Assembly (NCBI RefSeq): GCF_013149805.1
Contig: NZ_JABEZT010000002.1
Span: 1-64,000 of the forward strand
Source of the DNA: Isoptericola chiayiensis
Lineage (GTDB): Bacteria; Actinomycetota; Actinomycetes; Actinomycetales; Cellulomonadaceae
Reading direction: 5' to 3'
Length of the DNA stretch: 64,000 nt
The position numbers and the translations under genes are program-made. Within the stretch, counting starts at the first letter, position 1, and each line of letters begins with the position of its first letter. This document shows positions 30,051-39,000 of the stretch, one piece after another. Under the pieces are notes generated by a model. The model worked only from the letters and a program-made list of their open reading frames with translations. It made no database searches and had not been told where the DNA came from.

Positions 30051-30081
30051 CGCGCGTTTGGAGGAATCCGACAAACGCGCG
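30051..30081. promoter_or_regulatory. Palindrome in fabG/DUF3099 divergent gap
   Basis: CGCGCGTTTG (30051-30060) and CAAACGCGCG (30072-30081) are perfect inverted repeats with an 11-base spacer. Their centres are 21 bp apart, two helical turns, as expected for a dimeric repressor. The gap serves the fabG-fabI operon and the minus-strand DUF3099 operon, so either could be the target. A stem-loop role in RNA is also possible. Confidence 0.5.
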
Positions 30082-30194
30082 TGAGCACGTCTGCCGCGTC
30101 GGCAGCGCGGTCGGCGGTGCGGGTCGGGGTACGGTCGCACCGGTGCACGCCAGGTGCGCCCGGGCCGTCGCGCCCGTCGTCGGAAGGAGCACTC

Positions 30195-30920
30195 GTGGCA
30201 CAGCCAGCAGAGCACACGGGCCGGGTCGTCGTGGTGACCGGTGCCGCCCGGGGGATCGGGCGCGCCATCGCCGAGCGGTTCGTGGCCGCGGGGGACACCG
30301 TCGCCACCCTCTACCGGGGCGGCGAGCTGCCCGACGGCGTCCACGGGTTCGTGGCCGACGTCACCGACAGCGCCGCCGTCGACGCGGCGTTCGGCGAGAT
30401 CGAGCAGCAGCTCGGCGCGCCGACGGTGCTCGTCGCCAACGCCGGGGTCACCCGCGACCAGCTGCTGATGCGCATGAGCGACGACGAGTTCGACCAGGTG
30501 GTCGACGTCAACCTCACCGGGACGTTCCGCTGCGTGCGCCGGGCGTCCAAGGGGATGATCCGGGCGCGGACCGGCCGCATCGTGCTCATCGGGTCGGTCG
30601 TCGGGCTGTACGGCGGTCCGGGACAGGTCAACTACTCCTCGACCAAGGCCGCCCTGGTGGGCATGGCGCGGTCGATCACCCGCGAGCTGGGCGGGCGGGG
30701 CATCACCGCGAACGTCGTCGCCCCCGGCTTCGTCGAGACCGACATGACGGCCGCGCTGCCCGAGGACACCCAGAAGAAGTACAAGGCCTCGATCCCCGCC
30801 GGCCGCTTCGCCGCCACCGAGGAGGTGGCCGGGGTGGTCGAGTTCCTCGCCTCGGACGCCGCCGGCTACGTCTCCGGCGCGGTCGTGCCCGTCGACGGCG
30901 GCCTCGGCATGGGGCACTGA
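30195..30920 (+). CDS. fabG: 3-oxoacyl-ACP reductase FabG
   Basis: The product is 241 residues, an SDR. TGAARGIGRA is the NADPH-binding motif near residue 16. NAG occurs at NANAGVT. The catalytic Ser is in IGSVVG, and Tyr and Lys are in YSSTK. GTG at 30195 has GAAGGAG upstream; the frame before it is not conserved. It is followed 59 bases later by fabI, the same pairing as mabA-inhA in mycobacteria, supporting a fatty acid synthase II role. Confidence 0.93.
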   Translation: MAQPAEHTGRVVVVTGAARGIGRAIAERFVAAGDTVATLYRGGELPDGVHGFVADVTDSAAVDAAFGEIEQQLGAPTVLVANAGVTRDQLLMRMSDDEFDQVVDVNLTGTFRCVRRASKGMIRARTGRIVLIGSVVGLYGGPGQVNYSSTKAALVGMARSITRELGGRGITANVVAPGFVETDMTAALPEDTQKKYKASIPAGRFAATEEVAGVVEFLASDAAGYVSGAVVPVDGGLGMGH

Positions 30921-30979
30921 CTGTCCAAACGGACGCCGTGCCAGATACCCTCCTCCCAGAACTTCACCGAAAGGTCATC

Positions 30980-31747
30980 ATGCCTCTGCTCGCCGGCAAG
31001 AAGCTGCTCATCACCGGCGTCCTCACGGACAGCTCCATCGCCTTCCACGCCGCCCGGCTCGCCCAGTCCGAGGGGGCCGAGGTCGTCCTGACGTCGTTCG
31101 GGCGTCAGATGAAGCTCACCCAGGCCTTCGCCAAGCGCCTGCCGTCCCCGGCGCCCGTCGTCCAGCTCGACGTGACCAGCCCCGAGGACCTCGCCTCGCT
31201 CGCCGACCAGGTGCGTGAGCACACCGACCGGCTCGACGGCGTCGTGCACTCCATCGGTTTCGCCCCGCAGTCCGTCATGGGCGGCAACTTCCTGTCCGCC
31301 GAGTGGGACGACGTCGCCACCGCGCTGCAGATCTCGACCTACTCGTACAAGTCCCTGATCACGGCGGCCCAGCCGCTGATGGCCGACGGCGGTGCTTACG
31401 TCGGCCTGACGTTCGACGCCGAGTTCGCCTGGCCGGTCTACGACTGGATGGGCGTGGCCAAGGCCGGTCTGGAGTCGGCGAACCGCTACCTCGCCCGCGA
31501 CCTCGGCCCGGCCGGCATCCGGGCGAACCTGGTCTCGGCGGGCCCGATCCGCACCACGGCGGCCAAGTCGATCCCCGGCTTCGAGACGATGGAGGACAAC
31601 TGGCCCCGGCGTGCCCCCCTCGGGTGGGACCAGACGACGGCGGAGCCGGCGGCGCGTGCCGTCGTCGCCCTCCTGTCGGACTGGTTCCCCGCGACGACGG
31701 GCGAGATCGTGCACGTGGACGGCGGCGTCCACGCGATGGGGCAGTGA
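30980..31747 (+). CDS. fabI: Enoyl-ACP reductase FabI (InhA type)
   Basis: The product is 255 residues. GVLTDSSIAFHAA near residue 14 is the FabI/InhA nucleotide-binding block. Tyr154 and Lys161 in YDWMGVAKAG form the catalytic pair (Tyr-x6-Lys). HSIGFAP and AGPIRTTAA are conserved. It reduces trans-2-enoyl-ACP with NADH in the last step of each elongation cycle. In mycobacteria the homologue is the isoniazid target. It probably shares the fabG transcript. Confidence 0.95.
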   Translation: MPLLAGKKLLITGVLTDSSIAFHAARLAQSEGAEVVLTSFGRQMKLTQAFAKRLPSPAPVVQLDVTSPEDLASLADQVREHTDRLDGVVHSIGFAPQSVMGGNFLSAEWDDVATALQISTYSYKSLITAAQPLMADGGAYVGLTFDAEFAWPVYDWMGVAKAGLESANRYLARDLGPAGIRANLVSAGPIRTTAAKSIPGFETMEDNWPRRAPLGWDQTTAEPAARAVVALLSDWFPATTGEIVHVDGGVHAMGQ

Positions 31748-31757
31748 ACTCCCCGTC

Positions 31758-32315
31758 ATGAAGCATCCCAGGCCGTCGGACGACGCCCCGCTGCCGGGGC
31801 GTCGTCTCGTCCTGCTCCGCCACGCCAAGGCGGAACCGGCGAAGAGCTCGGCGACCGACGTCGAGCGGCCGCTGGCGACCCAGGGTCGCAAGCAGGCCGG
31901 ACGCGTCGGGATGGCGCTGACGGCAGCGGGGCTCGTGCCCGAGCTCACGCTCGTGTCCTCGGCGCTGCGGACCCGCCAGACCTGGGACCTGGCCCGCCAC
32001 CACCTCGGGCACCACCAGGCGGACCTGCCGTTCGAGGTGCGCCGGGAGCTGTACTCCGCTAGCGTCTCGGACGTCCTGGAGCTCGTGCGCGGCGTCGACC
32101 CGGACGTGCGCACGCTGCTCGTCATCGGCCACGAGCCGACGATGGCCGCCACGGCCGCGCACCTGGCCGACAAGAGCTCCGACGACGCAGCCCTGGCCCA
32201 GGTGCGGGTCGGCGTGCCCACCGCCACATTCTCGGTGCTGCACGCGACCAAGCTGCCCTGGGACCGGTGGGGCAAGAAGTCCGCGACCCTGGCGCGGGTC
32301 GGCCGCCCGTCCTGA
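31758..32315 (+). CDS. SixA-like histidine phosphatase
   Basis: The product is 185 residues. LLRHAKAE near residue 19 is the RHG motif with the phospho-accepting His. SALRTRQTW and VIGHEPTM carry the second Arg and His of the branch-1 histidine phosphatase site. SixA homologues remove phosphate from histidine phosphotransfer proteins; in actinobacteria the target is unknown. It starts 10 bases after fabI, so probably on the same transcript. Confidence 0.87.
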   Translation: MKHPRPSDDAPLPGRRLVLLRHAKAEPAKSSATDVERPLATQGRKQAGRVGMALTAAGLVPELTLVSSALRTRQTWDLARHHLGHHQADLPFEVRRELYSASVSDVLELVRGVDPDVRTLLVIGHEPTMAATAAHLADKSSDDAALAQVRVGVPTATFSVLHATKLPWDRWGKKSATLARVGRPS

Positions 32316-32346
32316 CGCCCGCCGCGGCCGCCGGGCGGCTTCGTCA
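32313..32346. terminator. Bidirectional terminator between sixA-like gene and serB
   Basis: TGACG (32313-32317) and CGTCA (32342-32346) form the outer arms, and an inner GC-rich stem lies between them (GCCCG near 32317-32321 with CGGGC near 32332-32336). The stop codons of the two convergent genes are themselves the outer arms. There is no long T run on either side. Confidence 0.55.
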
Positions 32347-33045
32347 GCCCGCGTCGACCTCGTCGACGACCCGCAGCACCTCGTCGAGGCGTGGCCCGTC
32401 GACGCTGTAGGGAGCCTGGGCGCGCACCAGCGGCTTGGCGGCGAAGGCGATGCCCACCCCGGCCGCGCCGATCATGTCGAGGTCGTTGGCGCCGTCGCCG
32501 ACCGCGACGGTGTCGGCCATCGACAGCCCCAGGTCGGCCGCCCACCCGCGCAGGGTGGCCTCCTTGACGGCCCGGTCCACGACGGGACCGACGGTCCGGC
32601 CCGTCAGGACGCCGTCGACGGCCTCCAGGCGGTTCGCCCGCCAGCGCGTGATGCCGAGCGAGGCGGCGAGCGGCTCCAGGACCTCCGCGAACCCGCCGGA
32701 GACCAGCCCGAACTCCCATCCCCGACGACGGACCTCGGCCACCAGCTCGGCGGCGCCCGGCGTGAGCACGACGGCGTCCCGCACGGCGTCCAGGGCGGTG
32801 ACCGGGACGCCCGCCAGCGTCGCGACGCGCTCGCGCAGCGACTCGGCGAAGTCGAGCTCGCCGCGCATGGCCCGCTCGGTCACGGCCGCGACCGCCTCGC
32901 GCGCGCCCGCGTGGTCGGCGATCAGCTCGATGACCTCGCCGGTCAGGAACGTCGAGTCGACGTCGGTGACGACGAGGCGACGGCGGCCGCCAGTGCCGGC
33001 GAGATCGGTCGGGTCGGGCAGGGGCGCGGTGGCGCGGTCAGGCAA
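32344..33045 (-). CDS. serB: Phosphoserine phosphatase SerB
   Basis: With the TTG start at 33045 the product is 233 residues. It is a HAD protein: [13 protein letters not shown] (motif I DxDST), GLVSGGF (motif II), KEATL (motif III Lys) and [11 protein letters not shown] (motif IV). [12 protein letters not shown] is typical of SerB. It makes serine from phosphoserine. The start is uncertain: TTG at 33045 overlaps glgC by 8 bp and has GAAGGG upstream, while the frame stays open back to 33138. An N-terminal ACT domain, present in some SerB proteins, is missing. Confidence 0.88.
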   Translation of the reverse strand: MPDRATAPLPDPTDLAGTGGRRRLVVTDVDSTFLTGEVIELIADHAGAREAVAAVTERAMRGELDFAESLRERVATLAGVPVTALDAVRDAVVLTPGAAELVAEVRRRGWEFGLVSGGFAEVLEPLAASLGITRWRANRLEAVDGVLTGRTVGPVVDRAVKEATLRGWAADLGLSMADTVAVGDGANDLDMIGAAGVGIAFAAKPLVRAQAPYSVDGPRLDEVLRVVDEVDAG

Positions 33046-34282
33046 CGTGGGAACCCTTCGGGACGACGGTGATCCCCGAGTCGGTGACGGTGAACCCGCG
33101 GGCCCGGTCCTCCTCGTGGTCGACGCCGATCCGGGCACGCTCGTCCACCACCACGTTCTTGTCGAGGATGGCGCGGTGGACCTGGGCGTGCCGGTTCACC
33201 TGGACACCGTCCATGAGGACGGAGTCGGTGACGGTCGCCCAGGAGTGCAGGTGCACTCCTGGGGACAGGATGGACCCCGCGACGGTCGCGCCGGAGACGA
33301 GGACACCTGGTGAGACGATCGAGTCCGCGGCGTGCCCGAGCCGGCCGGGCCCGGCGTGCACGAACTTCGCCGGGGGCAGTCCCGTGTAGCCCGTGAACAG
33401 GGGCCAGTCCTCGTTGTAGAGGTTGAAGACCGGCTGGACGGCGATGAGGTCCTTGTTCGCCTCGAAGTAGGCGTCGATCGTGCCGACGTCGCGCCAGTAG
33501 TAGCGGTCGCGGTCGGTGGCACCCGGGACCTCGTTGCGCACCATGTCGTACACGCCCGCGGTGCCGTCGGCCACGAACGCGGGGACGATGTCGCCGCCCA
33601 TGTCGTGCCGGGAGTCCGGGTTCGTCGAGTCCTTGGTGACCGCCTCGACCAGCGCGTCGGCGTCGAACACGTAGTTGCCCATCGAGGCGAGGATCTCGGT
33701 GGGGGAGTCCGGCAGCCCGACCGGGTTCACCGGCTTCTCCAGGAACTCGCGGATGCGCGTCGGGTCGGCCGGGTCCACGTCGATGACGCCGAACTGGTCC
33801 GCCAGCGAGATCGGCTGCCGGATCGCGGCGACGGTGGCACGCGCCCCCGACTCCACGTGCGCCTCGACCATCTGGGAGAAGTCCATGCGGTAGACGTGGT
33901 CGGCGCCGACCACCACCACGATGTCGGGACGTTCGTCGTCGATGATGTTGAGGCACTGGTAGATGGCGTCGGCCGAGCCCAGGTACCAGTGCTTGCCGAC
34001 GCGCTGCTGCGCCGGCACGGAGGACACGAAGTTGCCGAGCAGCGCGGACATGCGCCACGTCTTGGAGATGTGGCGGTCCAGCGAGTGCGACTTGTACTGC
34101 GTCAGCACGATGACGTGCAGGTAGTGGGAGTTGATGATGTTCGACAGGGCGAAGTCGACCAGCCGGTAGATCCCGCCGAACGGCACCGCCGGCTTGGCCC
34201 GCTGGGAGGTGAGCGGCATGAGCCGCTTCCCCTCGCCGCCGGCGAGGACGATGGCCAGGACCCGGGGATGTGACGACGCCAT
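33038..34282 (-). CDS. glgC: Glucose-1-phosphate adenylyltransferase
   Basis: The product is 414 residues. The N-terminal block [19 protein letters not shown] is the nucleotide- and activator-binding region. [10 protein letters not shown] and the [11 protein letters not shown] block match the family. The C-terminal third is a left-handed beta-helix of hexapeptide repeats. It makes ADP-glucose for glycogen or maltose-1-phosphate synthesis. It is divergent from glgA over a 68-base gap, and TAGGGT six bases before ATG suggests a leaderless mRNA. Confidence 0.96.
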   Translation of the reverse strand: MASSHPRVLAIVLAGGEGKRLMPLTSQRAKPAVPFGGIYRLVDFALSNIINSHYLHVIVLTQYKSHSLDRHISKTWRMSALLGNFVSSVPAQQRVGKHWYLGSADAIYQCLNIIDDERPDIVVVVGADHVYRMDFSQMVEAHVESGARATVAAIRQPISLADQFGVIDVDPADPTRIREFLEKPVNPVGLPDSPTEILASMGNYVFDADALVEAVTKDSTNPDSRHDMGGDIVPAFVADGTAGVYDMVRNEVPGATDRDRYYWRDVGTIDAYFEANKDLIAVQPVFNLYNEDWPLFTGYTGLPPAKFVHAGPGRLGHAADSIVSPGVLVSGATVAGSILSPGVHLHSWATVTDSVLMDGVQVNRHAQVHRAILDKNVVVDERARIGVDHEEDRARGFTVTDSGITVVPKGSHVA

Positions 34283-34288
34283 GGGTCG

Positions 34289-34294
34289 ACCCTA
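34289..34294 (-). promoter_or_regulatory. -10 box of glgC (leaderless)
   Basis: On the minus strand this reads TAGGGT, six bases before ATG at 34282. The spacing fits transcription starting at the start codon. Confidence 0.55.
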
Positions 34295-34337
34295 GGACCT
34301 CGGGGGCCCGCATGCCGCGCGACGCGGCCGCAGACGA

Positions 34338-34343
34338 TACCTT
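34338..34343 (+). promoter_or_regulatory. -10 box of glgA (leaderless)
   Basis: TACCTT, seven bases before GTG at 34351. No ribosome site is present between them. Together with the glgC box it makes a compact divergent pair of leaderless promoters, with the two boxes 43 bases apart. Confidence 0.55.
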
Positions 34344-34350
34344 GGCCTGC

Positions 34351-35574
34351 GTGAGCACCGTACCGAGGGTCGACCTGCTGACCCGCGAGTTCCCGCCGCA
34401 CGTCTACGGCGGAGCCGGCGTCCACGTCGCCGAGCTGTCCGCCGTCCTGCGCCCGCACGCCGACGTCCGCGTGCGCTGCTTCGACGGTCCCCGCCCGGAC
34501 CCCGACGTCACCGGCTACGACGTCCCGGACACGCTCGCCGGCGCCAACGCTGCGCTGCGCACGCTCGGTGTGGACCTGGCGATGGCCGACGACGTCGCCG
34601 GCGCCGACCTGGTGCACTCCCACACGTGGTACGCCAACCTCGCCGGGCACCTCGGGTCCCTGCTGCACGGCGTGCCGCACGTGATCACCGCGCACTCGCT
34701 CGAACCCCTGCGGCCGTGGAAGGCCGAGCAGCTCGGCGGCGGCTACGCCGTCTCGAGCTGGGCCGAGCGCACCGCCTACCTGGGGGCGGCCGGCATCATC
34801 GCCGTCTCGGCCGGCATGCGCGCCGACATCCTGCGCTGCTACCCCGACCTGGACCCCGACCGCGTGCACGTGGTGCACAACGGCATCGACCTGGACGGCT
34901 GGGTGCGTCCCGGACCCGACGAGACCGCGCGCGTGGCGGCGTCGCACGGCATCGACCCGCAGCGTCCGGCCGTCGTGTTCGTCGGCCGCATCACGCGGCA
35001 GAAGGGCCTGCCCCACTTCCTGCGTGCGGCCGCACGTCTGCCCCGCGAGGTCCAGGTCGTGCTGTGCGCCGGAGCGCCCGACACCCCGGAGATCATGGCC
35101 GAGGTGCGCGGGCTGGTCGACGACCTGCGCACCGCCCGCGGCGGGGGAGACGCCGCCGGCGTGGTCTGGATCGAGCAGATGCTGCCCCGCCCCGAGCTCA
35201 GCGCGGTGCTCGCGGCATCCACGGCGTTCGTGTGCCCGTCGGTGTACGAGCCGCTCGGCATCGTCAACCTCGAGGCGATGGCGATCGGGCTGCCCGTGGT
35301 CGGCACCGCCACCGGCGGGATCCCCGAGGTCGTCGACGACGGCGTCACGGGGGTCCTGGTGCCGATCGACCAGGTCGACGACGGCACCGGCACCCCGGTC
35401 GACCCGGAGCGGTTCGAGACGGACCTCGCCGCGGCGCTCGCCGACGTCGTCGCCGACCCGGCACGGGCCGCCGCGATGGGCGCGGCCGGCCGCCGTCGCG
35501 CCGAGGAGAGCTTCGCCTGGACCGCGGTCGCCGAGCGGACGATGGACGTCTACCGCGCCGTGCTGGCCCCGTGA
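34351..35574 (+). CDS. glgA: Actinobacterial glycogen synthase / GlgM-type GT4
   Basis: The product is 407 residues. It is a GT4 glycosyltransferase: TREFPPHVYGGAGVHV near residue 9, a central VVHNGIDLDGW and FVGRITRQKGL, and the C-terminal EPLGIVNLEAMAIGLPVV with the E-x7-E pair. The GTG at 34351 was chosen because the frame upstream is not conserved and a -10 box lies seven bases before it. From memory, the mycobacterial homologue (Rv1212c, divergent from glgC) makes maltose 1-phosphate and is called GlgM; this protein could do the same. Confidence 0.92.
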   Translation: MSTVPRVDLLTREFPPHVYGGAGVHVAELSAVLRPHADVRVRCFDGPRPDPDVTGYDVPDTLAGANAALRTLGVDLAMADDVAGADLVHSHTWYANLAGHLGSLLHGVPHVITAHSLEPLRPWKAEQLGGGYAVSSWAERTAYLGAAGIIAVSAGMRADILRCYPDLDPDRVHVVHNGIDLDGWVRPGPDETARVAASHGIDPQRPAVVFVGRITRQKGLPHFLRAAARLPREVQVVLCAGAPDTPEIMAEVRGLVDDLRTARGGGDAAGVVWIEQMLPRPELSAVLAASTAFVCPSVYEPLGIVNLEAMAIGLPVVGTATGGIPEVVDDGVTGVLVPIDQVDDGTGTPVDPERFETDLAAALADVVADPARAAAMGAAGRRRAEESFAWTAVAERTMDVYRAVLAP

Positions 35575-36182
35575 GCAACCGCGCGCCCCGTCGGCACGGT
35601 TCCCTCTGGGAGGACGTGCGAGGGCGCGGCGCCACCTTCAGCCCCGAGGAGCAGGTCCGCCCGGCCGCGTTCCTGCGGGCGGGCCGCGGCGACGCCGCCA
35701 CCCTGCTGGTCCTGCGCGCCGTGCGCCGCGCGGTCTGGCCGATCATCACCGTCGGCGCCGCCGTGGCGGTGCTGAACGGTGAGTTCACCGCCGAGGCGAT
35801 CTCCCGCATCACCAACCCCGGGCAGTTCTTCGCCGTCATCCTGTCGCCGCTGGTCATCCTGGCGGCGGGCTGGGCGCTGCGGATCGTCGTCAACCTGGCC
35901 GGGCTCCTCCTGGCGGCGCCCCTCGCCCAGGCCGCCTGGGTCAAGGGCACCGAGGCGACGTCCCGCGGCCGGCGGCTGATCGACCTCGCCTACCTCTCCG
36001 CGGGCTACCGGTCGGTGCGGTGGTCGTACGCCGTCCAGCGCGAGGCCGTGCGCCGCTGCGGGATGCTCGGACGCCAGCTCGCGTGGGTGGAGACGCTCGG
36101 CAGGATCGCGCTGCCCGTCGCGATCGCGGTGTTCGTCTGGGCCGTCTGGTACCAGCTGCCGACCGGGACGTCGGCGGGCTGA
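35571..36182 (+). CDS. Putative membrane protein after glgA
   Basis: The product is 203 residues. The first 50 residues are polar and basic. There are about three membrane segments: near 55-75 (AVWPIITVGAAVAVL), 85-125 (VILSPLVILAAGWALRIVVNLAGLLLAAP, probably one long or two short), and 178-195 (IALPVAIAVFVWAVWY). No known domain is recognised. The GTG start overlaps the glgA stop by 4 bp, so the two are coupled. The function is unknown. Confidence 0.7.
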   Translation: MSNRAPRRHGSLWEDVRGRGATFSPEEQVRPAAFLRAGRGDAATLLVLRAVRRAVWPIITVGAAVAVLNGEFTAEAISRITNPGQFFAVILSPLVILAAGWALRIVVNLAGLLLAAPLAQAAWVKGTEATSRGRRLIDLAYLSAGYRSVRWSYAVQREAVRRCGMLGRQLAWVETLGRIALPVAIAVFVWAVWYQLPTGTSAG

Positions 36183-36252
36183 GGCGCCACAGCTCCCACG
36201 ACCCGACCAGCGACGTCGCCGGCTCCGGCGCCCAGGAAAGGAAGGACCCCTC

Positions 36253-37008
36253 ATGTCGCACACCATCTCCGCCAGCACCCCCGTCGCCGTCGTCACCGGC
36301 GCGAGCTCCGGCATCGGCGCAGCCACCGCCAGGGCGCTCGCGGCGGTGGGCTACGACGTCGTGCTCGGGGCGCGCCGGGTGGACAAGCTCGAGAGGATCG
36401 CCGCCGAGTGCGGCGGCCGGGCGATCCCGCTGGACGTCACCGACGACGACTCGGTGGCCGCGTTCGCCGCGCAGGTCGAGCGCTGCGACGTCCTGGTCAA
36501 CAACGCGGGTGGAGCGCTCGGTACCGACTCGGTGGCCGAGGCCGATCTGGACGACTGGCAGTGGATGTACGACGTCAACGTGCTGGGCACGTTGCGTGTC
36601 ACTCAGGCGCTGCTGAGCAAGCTGGTCGACTCGGGGGACGGTCAGGTCATCACGATCGGTTCCATCGCCGCGCGCGAGCCCTACAAGGGCGGGGCGGGCT
36701 ACAACGCCGCGAAGCATGCCGTGGCCGCCCTGACCCGGGTCCTGCGCCTGGAGCTGCTCGGTCAGCCCGTCCGCGTCTGCGAGATCGACCCGGGCATGGT
36801 GCACACCGACTTCTCGCTCGTGCGGTTCAAGGGCGACCAGGCCAAGGCCGACGCCGTGTACGAGGGCGTCGAGCCGCTGACGGCCGAGGACGTCGCGGAC
36901 ACCGTGAGCTGGGTGGCCACCCGACCGCCGCACGTCAACATCGACCAGATCCTCATGCTCGCTCGCGACCAGACCTCCGCCCAGGTGGTCCACCGCCGCG
37001 AAGCTTGA
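36253..37008 (+). CDS. SDR family oxidoreductase (YdfG-like)
   Basis: The product is 251 residues. TGASSGIGAATA near residue 15 binds NADP, VNNAG is present, and the catalytic Ser (IGSIAA), Tyr and Lys (YNAAK) are all there. VCEIDPGMVHTDFSLVRFKGD is typical of YdfG-like 3-hydroxy acid (serine, 3-hydroxypropionate) dehydrogenases. AGGAAAGGAAGG lies upstream. The substrate is not certain. Confidence 0.88.
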   Translation: MSHTISASTPVAVVTGASSGIGAATARALAAVGYDVVLGARRVDKLERIAAECGGRAIPLDVTDDDSVAAFAAQVERCDVLVNNAGGALGTDSVAEADLDDWQWMYDVNVLGTLRVTQALLSKLVDSGDGQVITIGSIAAREPYKGGAGYNAAKHAVAALTRVLRLELLGQPVRVCEIDPGMVHTDFSLVRFKGDQAKADAVYEGVEPLTAEDVADTVSWVATRPPHVNIDQILMLARDQTSAQVVHRREA

Positions 37009-37009
37009 C

Positions 37010-37594
37010 GTGAGCGTCCCGGTCGAGATCGTGCTGCTGGCCCTGGCGGCCGTCACGCTGTCGACGTTCGTGCAGTTCGCCACCGGGTCAGGGTTCGGGG
37101 TGCTCGGCGGACCGCTGCTGATGATCGTCGACCCCCGGCTGGTGCCCGGGCCGCTCCTGCTGCTCACGCTGGTGGTCATGGCGGCCATCGCCCTGGGCAC
37201 GATCGCGAGCCTGGCGGGATGGCGCGTGCGCCAGAACCGGGGGACGCTGGCGGCCGCCGGCGTCCTCGGCGGCGCCCTGTCGACGATCGCCGCGACCCCC
37301 GGGCCCCCGGTGGTCGTGGTCTACCGCGCCGACGACCCGTCGCGACACCGGGCCAACCTGTCGCTGTTCTTCCTGACCACGACCCTTGTGTCCCTGGCGG
37401 TCTACGCCGTCTCCGGCGACCTCGGCCGCGGGGACCTGGAGGTCGCGTCCTGGCTCGTGCTCGGCGTGGGCCTCGGAGCGCTCGTCGCGCGGGTCCTGGT
37501 GCGCCGCATCCCGGCCGGCGCGATCCGGCCCGCCGCGCTCTGGTTGTGCCTGGTGTCCGCGGTGGGGCTGCTCGGCGGGGCCCTCGCGGGCTGA
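37010..37594 (+). CDS. Short TSUP (TauE/SafE) permease
   Basis: The product is 194 residues, against about 240-270 for the family. The first repeat begins normally (FVQFATGSGFGVLGGPLL) and the second repeat's PGPPVVVVYR block is present near residue 100, but the stretch that usually follows the first two helices is missing, so the protein goes from helix 2 to the second half through a short WRVRQNRGTL. It may be a deletion form. It starts one base after the SDR stop. TSUP proteins carry sulfite, sulfoacetate or similar anions. Confidence 0.78.
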   Translation: MSVPVEIVLLALAAVTLSTFVQFATGSGFGVLGGPLLMIVDPRLVPGPLLLLTLVVMAAIALGTIASLAGWRVRQNRGTLAAAGVLGGALSTIAATPGPPVVVVYRADDPSRHRANLSLFFLTTTLVSLAVYAVSGDLGRGDLEVASWLVLGVGLGALVARVLVRRIPAGAIRPAALWLCLVSAVGLLGGALAG

Positions 37595-37689
37595 CGCGGA
37601 GGGTTCGGCGCGAGTTCCTCCCGGGTTCACGTGGGCGTCGCCGCAGATGGCGAGCCTGGTCGGGCAGGGGACCGACCGAGGAGGAGCCC

Positions 37690-38961
37690 GTGAACACCAC
37701 CCACCGTCCGTCCCGCAGCGCGCGGACCGCCCTGACCGCCACGCTGGCGGCCGTGCTCGCCCTCGGCGCGACGCAGGCCGCCGGCGCCGAGACGCCGGAG
37801 ACGCCCCGGCGCGTCACGCTCAACCCGACGACCGCACCGGACACGTCGCAGACGATCACCTGGCGCACGGCGGTGCGGACGGGATCCGTCGTCGAGCACG
37901 GACCGGCCGGCGGCGGGGCGACCACGACGTCGCCGGCCGCGCGGACCGGACAGGCGGGCGGAGGCTTCTACCACCGTGCCGAGCTCACCGGCCTGGCGCC
38001 GGGCACCACCTACCGCTACCGCGTCGGCGACGGCGAGGCCTGGAGCGGCTGGGCCGAGTTCACCACGGCGAGCGCCACCGACGAGCCGTTCGAGCTCCTC
38101 TACTTCGGCGACGTGCAGAACGACATCACCGCCGGGGCCGCTCCGGTCGTGCGGGCGGCGTACGACGCCGTCCCGGACGCGGCGCTCGCGGTCCACGCCG
38201 GGGACCTGGTCAACGACGCCGAGTCGCAGAGCCAGTGGGACGAGTGGTACGCCGCCCAGGGCGACGCGACGGCCTCGATGAACCACGTGACGACGGTGGG
38301 CAACCACGAGTACGAGGACTGGGACCTCGCCTCGGTCTGGAACCACCAGTTCCCGGGCACGGGGAACGGCCCGGGCGACGACGACCTGGACGACACGGTC
38401 TGGTTTACGGACTACCAGGGCGTGCGGTTCGTGACGCTGAACGGCAACTTCCAGGCGGCGCCGTGGTTCGACGTGCAGGACTGGATGGAGGACCAGGCGG
38501 CGTGGCTCGACCGCGTCCTGAGCGACAACCCGAACGAGTGGACCGTGGTCACCTATCACCAGCCGATGTTCGGCAGCTCCGAGGGGCGGTCCGGCGTGAT
38601 CCCGCGGCACTACTGGCTGGACGTGATCGAGGAGCACGACGTCGACCTCGTGCTGCAGGGCCACGACCACTCGTACGGTCGCGGCGGTCTGCGGGCGAAC
38701 GAGACCGACCGGGCGGGCGTGACCACGGGCCCCGTGTACGTCGTCTCGGTGACCGGACCGAAGATGTACGAGCCCTCACGGTTCGACTGGAACCTGGGCC
38801 GTGCCCGGGTGCGGACCCAGCTCGGAGACACGCAGACGTACCAGGTGATCTCCGTGGACGGCGACACTCTTGGCTACGAGGCGCGCACCCTCGACGGCAC
38901 CGTGGTCGACGCCTTCGAGATCGACAGGTCGGGCGACGCGAAGGTCGTGCGCGACCGCTGA
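37690..38961 (+). CDS. Secreted purple acid phosphatase-like enzyme
   Basis: The product is 423 residues. The signal peptide (RTALTATLAAVLALGATQAAGA) probably ends near residue 33. An FN3-like N-terminal domain (about 38-125) precedes the metallophosphoesterase: YFGDVQND, HAGDLVND, VGNHEYED, VTYHQPMF and GHDHSYGR supply the metal ligands. The GTG start at 37690 follows GAGGAGG. It hydrolyses phosphate esters outside the cell; the substrate is unknown. No phosphate-regulon box was recognised. Confidence 0.88.
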   Translation: MNTTHRPSRSARTALTATLAAVLALGATQAAGAETPETPRRVTLNPTTAPDTSQTITWRTAVRTGSVVEHGPAGGGATTTSPAARTGQAGGGFYHRAELTGLAPGTTYRYRVGDGEAWSGWAEFTTASATDEPFELLYFGDVQNDITAGAAPVVRAAYDAVPDAALAVHAGDLVNDAESQSQWDEWYAAQGDATASMNHVTTVGNHEYEDWDLASVWNHQFPGTGNGPGDDDLDDTVWFTDYQGVRFVTLNGNFQAAPWFDVQDWMEDQAAWLDRVLSDNPNEWTVVTYHQPMFGSSEGRSGVIPRHYWLDVIEEHDVDLVLQGHDHSYGRGGLRANETDRAGVTTGPVYVVSVTGPKMYEPSRFDWNLGRARVRTQLGDTQTYQVISVDGDTLGYEARTLDGTVVDAFEIDRSGDAKVVRDR

Positions 38962-39000
38962 GGCCGAGTCACGGCGCACGGCCCGCCAGGGCTCGAGGGG

